Part shown: one piece after another, positions 55,486 through 64,000 of the stretch
How the letters are laid out: each line of letters begins with the position of its first letter
How positions within the stretch are numbered: position 1 is the stretch's first letter
Assembly (NCBI GenBank): GCA_030549175.1
Contig: JAUKUA010000004.1
Coordinates: 1,116,001 to 1,180,000 of the forward strand
From: Lasiosphaeris hirsuta
Taxonomy: Eukaryota > Ascomycota > Sordariomycetes > Sordariales > Lasiosphaeriaceae
Direction: 5' to 3'
Length of the DNA stretch: 64,000 bases
Notes under the pieces: generated by a model
Told to the model about the DNA's origin: nothing
Databases searched by the model: none
Seen by the model: the letters and a program-made list of their open reading frames with translations, nothing else
Program-made: the position numbers and the translations under genes

Positions 55486-57081
55486 TATCGAAGTCGAATC
55501 GCCCTCTCAGGCGGCGGAACCTCGATTCACGCGGTCGCGTCGAATTGAGCCAGCCGCTGCTGCTGGTCGGGCAGAGAGCGATGTGTAAGACAGTCGGATT
55601 GCCCAATGCAGGGAGATGGGCGGGGCGCCGGGGGAGGATGGCAGAATGTGGGACGAGTGTCGTGGTGGTGGTTGCGATGAGAAAGGTCGGAGTCTGGGAA
55701 ATGGGCGTCGTGGTCGTTGTCGGGTCCGGTGGGTAAGCTCGCAGGCAAAAAAGAGAAACAGGATCTATCTCAACATTGGAGTGACCGATCGGAGAAATTC
55801 GACAGCACAGCTGCTGAAAATAGAAATCGATTTCTCGAGTGATACGTATACCCGATGCTCGATATCGCCGTTGCACAGTCTGGGGAGGTTGACCGGCTGC
55901 TGGGTTGCTGCTAAGAAATTGTCTGTGTAGGTCCTAGGACAACGTGGAAGAGTCCCAGTAAAGAAACCAGACTCACAAAACCAGGAGGCGCCCCACCCAC
56001 ATTTCCACGCTTTTTACCAGTGGCTACCCACTGCCGCACTGACTTGTTTGCAAGCCTGCACTGGCACAAGACCGGATTTTAGCCGCCTCAATTACAAGGC
56101 TCAAAGGATCCACCTCCCTCCAAGCCACAGGGGCAACCTGCTGGGGATCTTTGTGCTTGCCAAACCCAGATAAGCACCTCACGTGCATTCATTACATCAC
56201 GGTCAACCAGCGCATCTGGGATGCAAAATCACTAATAACTGTGTCGGGAACGTAGCCGCAGTGAGAAGCACCCACTTGAGACCTTCCCCCCCGAACTGAC
56301 TTTGGGAAGTGGGTTGGGTTACGAATATAGATGTATAAAGTCTCTGCAACCTCCACCCTCCAAGACTGGTTTGTCGTCACTGTGGGGGTTAGTGCAGACT
56401 CATGGCCTAGACTACAACAGCGGTGAACTCTACCCTGAAGCTAACGTTCATGGTATAACCTCGATCACAGTTTCCAGGTGTTGATTGCTGCTAAGATGAA
56501 CATGACGTATGATGCACAAAAGGCCCCGCCCGCTGCTGTTGAAATACAAAACATACACACTCCCAGACTGGGGCAAGGGTCAAGTGTACGGTGTGTGGAA
56601 TTAATGTGACGCAAACGCCCCCAGAGAACTAGCCATTTCCTGCCCAGCTCAAAAAGTACATCCCATACAAAGTCCGAGCCAAAGGGAAAAAGGAGGACTA
56701 AAGAAGTTTAACACAATACTCTACAGCTCAACGCAAAACTAGAGGGCTCTTCACTTCACCAGTCCCTCTCAGTGCCACGCATCTCCTCGCTTGCTCATGC
56801 CAGAGCCTAAACGAAATCCCATAATCCTCCACAGAGTTGCCAGTCTTGTTACCCATCCCAGTCCCGCGCACCGCCTCTGATTCTCGAAGAAAAGTGATGC
56901 CAGGTTTTTGCCATCCGTGGATTCGGCCGGTCCTCGCTCTAGGAGTATCTCCAAGTATCATTGATCGTGTCTATGCCATAAATCGTCCTGGAAGGAGGGC
57001 CAGCCGGGAAGTATAATGTCGTTCGTGGAAGAAAGTGTGCATATGCTCTAGGTCACTACCAAAGAGGTGTCGTCACACAAT
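55486..57081. other. Intergenic, 1.6 kb, no gene seen
   Basis: The PDI promoter and the 3' flank of RTN1. Only short frames without recognisable features. Confidence 0.55.
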
Positions 57082-58417
57082 TTAGTAGGTAGCGATCAGG
57101 GGCTCCTGCTCCGACTTGAAAACCGGCTCCGAAGTCTTGATGTCCTTCTTGGGGGCAGCGGGGAAATCGGTAGGCTTGAGCTCCTTGGCGTCAGCGCCAG
57201 TGGCGCCCTTGATGAGGGACTGGGCCTTGGCGGTATAGTCACCCATGTATTGCTTGGTGATCTGGGTGGCCTGCTCTGTCTGCTGCACCGCAACCTTGCG
57301 AAGCTGGGAGGTCTGAGCATTGACAATCTCGCTGGCGTGCTTAAGTTGACTGTCAATGAGCTCCTGGTTGGTAGTGTAGACAAGAGGGGCGAAGAAGACG
57401 ACGGTGGTGCTGATCAGAGCGAGTCCCCAGTAGGGAACGATCTTGACCAGGTAGTAAGAGAGGAAGGCACCGAGAGCCGCCTAGGATACGTTAGCTTGTA
57501 AACTTTACGGGTCATAGCTCTAGGGAGCTTGAGCTCAGAAGGGCGGAGACGAACAGCAGCTGAGGCGGAGATGTTCTCGGCAAACAAGATGCGCTGGGCC
57601 TCGATAACAAAAAAGTTGACGAGCTCATGAACATCACCGATCATAGCGTCGAGGGTTTGTCTGGGGACCGTGTAGTACTTGCGAGGGCGCAACTGGGTGG
57701 CAAAACCGTTGTTCACAAGGGCTTTGCCAGCAACCTCGGCGGCGATCGTGATGGCAAGAACCATCCAGGTGAGCTTGAAGCCCCATCGGAATACATCCAG
57801 GTACCTAACCGAGAAGATGAGAGACACGATGGAGGCGTAGGCAATGGCCGAAGCACCTAAAACCTCTTATCAGCAACCTGCCCTTATGTCGAGACGGCTG
57901 GCCAGAGCGGGGACATACGGGGATTGTTCCACGACAGAAGCTCGGAGAAGAACGAGTGGTAATGCGTTAGAGGCTGGCCAGTGGCTGCGGGGATCGGGGG
58001 AGTTGTGCGAGACGCTGCCAGTTTGGTGAGCTCGGTCGTGGTCTTGATGGACTGGTCCTTAACATTTTGGGCGACGGGACCTGCAATCACAAAATCCCCC
58101 CTGTCAGCATTTTGATCGGCGGGGCAAGCCACAAATTGGCAAGCAACTGAAAGACAAGTTTCATACCGTTGGTGACGGAATTATACGCAGCTGAGGCATC
58201 TATAGAAGTCATTGTCAGTGGGCTACTCGGGTGTCGGGTGTTAGGGACTCGGGACTGCGGAGCTGTGAAACACTTTGGTCGGGTTAGCCTGTTATCTTTG
58301 AGAGGTTGAGTTGGAAGGGAGAGGGGAGGGCACGATGCGGTGGGGACGACAAACCTTACTGTCCTTCAGGGCGTCAATGTTGGCACTGCCGTTGGCGTTG
58401 CCGTTGAGATCAGCCAT
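57082..58417 (-). CDS. RTN1: Reticulon-like ER membrane protein
   Basis: Five exons: 58417-58360, 58199-58167 (33 nt), 58080-57919, 57856-57555 and 57480-57082. The introns are 160, 86, 62 and 74 bp, and the protein is 317 aa. After a polar N-terminus (MADLNGNANGSANIDALKD) comes the reticulon homology domain: HSFFSELLSWNNP, a first long hydrophobic hairpin (AIAYASIVSLIFSV ... WMVLAITIAAEVAGKAL), a hydrophilic loop (LRPRKYYTVPRQTLDAMIGD), and a second hairpin (AALGAFLSYYLVKIVPYWG ... LISTTVVFFAPLVY) followed by a helical tail. It shapes tubular ER. The small second exon is fixed by phase and by a clean join (DNASAAYNSV). A CT repeat lies about 340 bp upstream of the start. Confidence 0.92.
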
Positions 58418-59937
58418 TGTGATGATTGTTACGCGTTGTGCTGTTGTCGAGGCTTTGTTGCTGTGGTTGATGAGAGTTGGAGGAAGGGATTTGTGCGGTC
58501 GGGTGGTGGTGGTATGTACCGCTGTGATGACGAAATGGAGAGGGAGGATAGCGTGGTTTAGGATAGGCAGGAGATGCTGCAGTTAAGATAACAAAGCTGG
58601 CTCCAAGCTCGACGGCGGTCCTTTGTGTGGGAAGGGAGTTTTCGTCACGTAACAAGCTGGCAGGAAGCTGGCGGGCAGAGTTTTTGTTTCGAGGAGTGGG
58701 AGAGTAGGAGGGATGAGAGTTTGAGACAGCCCAGCCAGCAAGGGTCAATCATTTCTCTCTCTCTCTCTCTCTCTCGTCGCACTGCTGCTAAAAAAACTTG
58801 GTGACGAACAGGGCAGGAAAACAGCAGGCCCCGGCTTAGCAGGAACGGCAACAGAAGGCCAGGCCAGGGCCCCACATGCGCAGAAGCTTGGCCAGTGAAT
58901 GTATCGGAAACGGCACGCACGAGCCAATTCTCCCATGATCTCATCATGCCACAGCAACCCAGCAAAGCAAGCACAGGCCGTGTCCATCCACTCACACACA
59001 CAGTCCTATCGCGCCAGCGATAATTGACGCCGTGGTTTGTCCCTCACCCAAACTGTGCTTATCAACGGCAGGCCATCAACAACGTAACTACTCCGTACCT
59101 CACCTCCGGCGATTCCACCGAATCGCATCCCATCCTTGATTTCATTGTCTTGATGACCTCTGCAGCGGAAAGCACAGTCAGGACTGCCTCCTCGATATGG
59201 CGTGTGGGCGTGAACTACGGTTCCTCTCGGCCTGCGCCATCCCTCCCACACTCGTTTGTCCCCGCGATCTGTGCACTGTGCTCCCCCGCTATCTGCGCTT
59301 GACACACATCATTTCGAACAGCGGCGTCGTCACCAAAGCATGTGATTCGGCGCTAGAGCTGCACGGCAAACACCCACACCTGTGGACACCTGTGGACGCT
59401 CGCAAGTGAATCCCCCCAGATGTGTGACGTTGGCGGCGTGACTGTTCCATGTCAGCCTCACACGACCATGAACTGCACTCCACTTGGTTGACTATTACAA
59501 GTTAGCATGCCTTTTAAGTTCTGCATGTCAACCCTGGAACAGATAGAACATAGGGTCATCGTATTTGTGTGCTGTTGGTATAATTTCTCTTATATACAGA
59601 TAAACTCCACTCTTGCCTCCGTCGAAGCACTTTCTAAGAAGCAAAAGCTATCCCCAATGTAGTCTGCCCATTCCTTCCTTGATAACAGTCTGAGTTTGCC
59701 CAGACGATGCCTAGTGTACTCTCCTCCCATTACTTGATGTCCTTCTCTGCCCGGCCCAGAACGGGTGAGTCAGATCTTGATATCATATGTATCCTATGCT
59801 TCAACGGAACACCTGGCTATTCAACACGACTAGGTGCCGCGTGACTAGCGCATCTACGCGTCGGTATCACTCTAGGCGCAACATAAGAAACAGGCAGTCG
59901 TGTCCAGAGATATATGGCATATCGGTGTCAAGATTCA
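58418..59937. other. Intergenic, 1.5 kb, RTN1 promoter and GYP5 3' flank
   Basis: Holds the CT repeat at 58754-58775. No gene is seen. Confidence 0.6.
58754..58775. repeat. CT microsatellite (11 units)
   Basis: TC x11, about 340 bp upstream of the RTN1 start. On the coding strand of that gene it reads as GA repeats. Confidence 0.9.
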
Positions 59938-62900
59938 TCATCTTCGCCAGCCCCAGAAGCCACCACCACCATTGTTTCCTGCTGGAGGACCTGCTGGAGC
60001 CGGGATCGGGGTAGGAACGGCCGGCTTTGTTGTGGCTTCCGCGGCCGTGGGAGGCTGAGCAGTCGATCCTGTCAACCGACCAAACATGCCTATAGCTGCC
60101 GATGCCGCTGCCGATGCCCCACTCGCCGCAGTAGTCGCAACAGTACTATTATGAGCCGCCACTGGCGGTGTATCGCCAGGTGCTAGGCCAAAGGCCTTGC
60201 GGAGGTTTTCGAGCTTCTGTTTCGCCTCCTCGGCTTCCTGCTTGGCAATAGCCTCAGCGGTTTTCGCATGGACGAGGTCCAAGAGAAGAGCGTCGTGGTC
60301 GCTGATTGGAGCGTTGGAGGTAGATTGGGAGGCAAGTGCAAGCGACTCCCTGCTGCCGTTCTTATGTGTCATGATTGATGATGCACGGTTGTTGCTACTA
60401 CCGCTGTTGTTGTTGCTGAAGGATGTTGGTACCTGTGTTGGCGTAGACTTGCTGCGGCCTAGCTTGAGCTCGCGTAGTCCTCCTCCCGGTGCAGGAACGC
60501 CGGTGACGACGCCGATTCCAGTCGCCCTAGAAAACCAGTCCGCATTGTCTACACCGGATGTTGGCGTATCAGAGGCCCTAACTCTCAATGTGTGGATTTG
60601 TTTCTCGAGACGCTGCTTCTCCGTATGCAGATTTCGAACGTGCGCGTGGCTTTCCCTCAGCTGCTCCTTTGTTGTTGCAACCTCCTGTTCCATTTCGTAT
60701 ATTCTTCGGTTGCAATCTTGTGTCTTGGCCACCTCGTTTGAGAGTTGCTCCTTCGCCCGAGCTAGTTCGTCTCGTAGCTGCGACTTGGTCTGCGGCATCG
60801 ATGACCGACGGCTACTAGCCACCTTATCAAAGCGGGCTTCGACTACATCGAGCAAGCTGGTAAGCTGTTCGGCCGAAGGTAATGAACGTTCTCCGTCTGT
60901 GCCGGATCCCTTCGGTGACGCCTCAATTGATGCATCCCTTCCCGTTATCGTCTCATCGCTGTCTCCACTGTGTGATGTCGCGACTGTTTCGCTGCTTGCT
61001 TTTTTCCGGAGCCCATCAAGAAGCGAGCGCACAGCTGTTCGGTCTTCCTCGCGCTCCTCTCTTTCCTTTTGTAACTGGCTGGCTAATAACGCATTGTTCC
61101 GCTGTAGCTCGCTGAGTGCCGTGAGGAGGTCTTCAATCTGGCTGTTCAGGTACTTTGTGTCGTCCTTGGCGCTGTTGCCGCCGGCGAAAAAGGATGTGGT
61201 AGCCGCCTTCGAGTTGTTGGAGGCCGACGATGATTCTCGCGATGAATCGTCAGCGGAGCTGTCCCGGGAGATGGAGGTTGCTTCGGTAGATGCTGAGCTC
61301 AGCACGCTGGCCGCAGACGACGATGGGGCCGATGACACAGCCTCCATAGAGTTGAGGGTAGAGGCCAGGCTCTGTTTCGATAAGCTCCGGCGGAGCATGC
61401 TCAGCGGGCGCGATGGGGCGCTGAGACCGGGGCTCAGATTGTTGCTGGCGTTGCTGACGGTTGATGTCGCTGCTTGCGCGAATGAGGCCAATTTCGGGGT
61501 TGACGAGGTAGCCCATAAGCGCCCCAAGAAGCGGGAGGCTGCTGTAGTAACGTCCGAAGACGCTTGTCCCGCATCTGTACTGCGAGTATTGGCACCCGAA
61601 CCGAGCTTAGCTTCCCTATACCCCTGTTCCAGTGCTGCCATCCGTTCCCTGGTGACAACATCAGAGAGATTTACAAAATCGTGAACGAATTCGTCTGCGT
61701 TGTAGTGGTAGCAATCCCACAGGCCCCGCGAGAGCAGTAGCTGCATTACGTCCTCAAGCTCGGTGCACCCAAGAATGCGGGCCTGGTTTTTGCGCATAAG
61801 TGATAGCGCCACCCGCATAATGGTCTCCGACGCGCCCTCGGCGAAGATCACATCGTAGATGCGAAACAGCATGGGTAGGGGACATGTTACGGCGAAAAAA
61901 GAGAGGAACCATTGTGAAACATAGGCTGGCTCAACCTGTAAATCGTCCAAGTGGGCCGATAAAATGGGCAGATGCTGCCGCAACAGTTCTCGAAATTGGT
62001 AGATGCGAACGTGCAATCCAGACAGATCGGGAACGAAACAATGGCGCAGATCGTAGTTCTCCATCAATCTGATTTGCATGCGCCGTTAGCTCTAAAACCT
62101 TTCCAATCGGACAGCTTACCGCCAGTTGGGGTCTCCAGCTTACCTGACCAGAACGCAGAAGGCCTGCTTGTCTCGCATGTGCATCAGCAATGGGCCAACC
62201 AGGAACGCGAGCCCCTGGCAGTACCCAATTTTGGTGTCGTAGAGGCTGAAGCATTTCAGAACTCGGCCCAGCATCCGCTGACCGTCGCCCTCTGGATCCC
62301 TGAACATATCGACACCGGGAAAGCTTCGTCCGAGATCTTTAGTGATAATGCCCTCATATGGGCTAGACTCTCCTGAGAGTCGCTCAAAAATTTCTTCTAG
62401 CGCCGTATCGCGAGCGCCGGACATGCTCTGCCACACTACGCCTCGCAGCGGCGGAGGGATACCCTTCCTGATCTTGTTGGAGAGTAGGGTTGGAAGTCGC
62501 GCGGCCGTCTGCTGGGGATCTTTGACCAAGGCCATGTAAAACTCGAGCTCGGTCATTGGCGGGGGCGGAAGAACAGAGTATCGAAGAGCCGGAGGCGCGG
62601 GTCCGCTGACTAGCTTTCGTAGCTGTGCCATCGAGGGAGGTCTAGGCCGACGGGCAGGTGATTCTTGCTTCTCAACCACCTTGACCTTGACGCTTTTCGG
62701 GTTCGTGGCGATTCTGGCGTTCTCTTGCTCGAGCTTGGCGAGCAGCACTGCAGTGGACTGTAAACACGATCGTTAGTCTTGGAGAATCAGAGAATACAAT
62801 ACCAAACATCATGCGTAGGGTTGAACCTACGTTATCCGAGTCATTTTCTTTCGATTCCATGTCTTCTTTCTTCTGTAGCTGGTCCCAATCGACGGCTTCT

Positions 62901-63373
62901 GATCCTGTACTCGACCTCTCGATCGATAATTCCGACTTGTCTGCATCTTCTTCTGCCTCCGCTTCGCTGCCTTGTTCCTGATCACTATCCGAATCTGACT
63001 CTTGAAGCTCCTCTTGCAGACTCTGACCCCGGTCTGACACGGGTGTGCTCGGCGTGCTATCAGCAGAAGAGCTGTCCTCCTCTTCCTCAACAGCCTCGGC
63101 CATGGTGTGGCTCGGTGTGTAATCGGGGCCATAAATTGTCTTCCTCGTGGGGAGCAGGTTCGGGGGGATCGAAGTGTTTATGTGAAGCGACGGTGGCTCG
63201 GACAGGCGGACAGTGACAAGAGAGTCATGGTCCATAACCCTCCTTTCGACGTCGGCTGTAGCCGGTGACGAATTGGATCGCACCGGAAGACCATCGCTCG
63301 AGCCTGACACCGACGTAGATTTCGAAGCTTTCGGTGTCTGCTGGTTATCGATTTCTTCCTGTTCGGTATCCAT
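59938..63373 (-). CDS. GYP5: TBC-domain Rab GTPase-activating protein, Gyp5 type
   Basis: Three exons: 63373-62831, 62757-62144 and 62068-59938. The introns are 73 and 75 bp, and the protein is 1095 aa. An acidic Ser/Glu/Asp-rich N-terminus (about 1-180) precedes the TBC domain (about 245-470): IRKGIPPPLRGVVWQSMSG, the Arg finger in ITKDLGRSFPGVDMF near 320, the Gln finger in KIGYCQGLAFLVGP near 361, then YVSQWFLSFFAVTCPLPMLF. Ser-rich linkers and a long coiled coil (about 690-860) follow, then a Gly/Pro/Trp C-terminus. This order matches yeast Gyp5, which acts with Gyl1 on the Golgi-to-plasma-membrane Rabs Ypt1/Sec4. Both catalytic fingers are intact, so it should be active. The start is the first ATG in frame; the upstream extension begins with GTG. 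Confidence 0.93.
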
Positions 63374-64000
63374 CCCGGACCTTCCCGCGTCTTCAGCACA
63401 GCAGTAGCTAACCGTCTTAGAATATTGAGAGGATTGGGGCACACCGAGAGCGAGTCCCCAATGCCACGTCGAAGCTCAAGGACAGAGTCAAAACAGATAT
63501 TTTCAGTCACCCGAAGACGGGGTGGGCGAAGTCGTGTGATTTTTTAGAGCGGATCCCCTGTGCCCAAAAGTCGTGGTGACGACGTTCCCAATCTGCACTC
63601 CTCCGAAAGCCCTCCCGACTTTCCAAAGGGTGGGATTGTTGACTTTCGAGGGGAAGGAGGCCGCGAAGGGTGGCAGAGACAGGGCGTATCGCGCAGCCCG
63701 GGCGGCGGAGGGAAGGTGAATTGGCTATTGTCTCGCAGGCTCTTGCTTGGCACGCGACTGCTGATGCTCCTCGGTGCTCCTGTCTGTTGTTTCACCGGGG
63801 GGCCGAGAAGACTGAAACAGTACGATCGAGAGCGACCCGCTCCAGAGCAACACCGTGACGTTCGCGTTGGGCAGGCCGGAGATGCTGGGACATGACTTTG
63901 TTGCGCCGTACCTGTGATCAGGTTTGAGAATTTTCTCACGTTGAAGAAATTTTGGGACTTGTCAAAAAGCAGAGGCCCAGGGGAGAGCACTGAAATGGGA
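63374..64000. other. GYP5 upstream region, no gene seen
   Basis: 627 bp to the right edge. No domain-bearing frame is seen. Confidence 0.55.

Noticed and set aside
60197..61684. Plus-strand open frame of 495 codons
   Set aside because: It is antisense to the Ser-rich and coiled-coil part of Gyp5. Its Ser/Arg/Leu composition is that of a shadow frame.
1..64000. CRISPR array, transposon or biosynthetic cluster
   Set aside because: No regularly spaced repeats, no transposase, reverse transcriptase or long terminal repeats, and no backbone biosynthetic enzymes were seen.

Overview
The window is nuclear DNA from a filamentous ascomycete (Pezizomycotina), most likely a Sordariomycete and probably Sordariales. 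The evidence is many short introns (about 47-120 bp) with GT(A/G)(A/N)G donors and CTAAC/CTGAC branch points just upstream of the acceptor, gene spacing of 0.2-4 kb, GC-leaning third codon positions, and fungal families such as an APSES factor, a GPI-anchored Ser/Thr/Gly-rich wall protein and a histidine acid phosphatase. I could rebuild 19 protein genes (one cut by the left edge) and one decayed gene. I see no operon, CRISPR array, transposase, rRNA or convincing tRNA. The species call is inference.

Layout. 1-9 kb: 3' part of a GPI-anchored wall protein, an AIF/AMID-type flavoprotein (-), acyl-CoA-binding protein (+) and tyrosyl-DNA phosphodiesterase TDP1 (-). 9.4-14.9 kb: DNA topoisomerase II (-), directly upstream of TDP1 on the same strand. 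14.9-19 kb: a 4.2 kb gene-free stretch leading into an Xbp1-like APSES transcription factor (+). 21.5-31.5 kb: Hsp90 co-chaperone CNS1 (-), an MFS transporter with an 18-nt exon (-), a 587-aa protein of unknown function with a zincin-like HxxxH site (-), and inositol monophosphatase (-). 32-41 kb: a single-pass membrane protein (-), a membrane-anchored histidine acid phosphatase (-), a broken copy of a multicopy fungal family in a small AT-rich patch (+), and a low-complexity protein with a conserved N-terminus (-). 43-63 kb: SEC62 (+), a nine-exon phospholipase D with an 11-nt exon (-), a GNAT acetyltransferase (+), a transmembrane protein disulfide isomerase (-), reticulon Rtn1 (-) and the Rab GAP Gyp5 (-).

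How the genes relate. Two associations are suggestive. TOP2 and TDP1 are adjacent, and TDP1 removes topoisomerase peptides left on DNA. The right third holds several endomembrane genes (SEC62 translocation, ER thiol oxidation, ER shaping, Golgi/exocytic Rab control, phospholipid hydrolysis). Fungal neighbours are usually transcribed independently, so these are hypotheses rather than operons.

I rebuilt exon structures by hand from splice signals, reading phase and family conservation. All spliced lengths given are divisible by three. Splice choices that remain ambiguous are stated in the entries.
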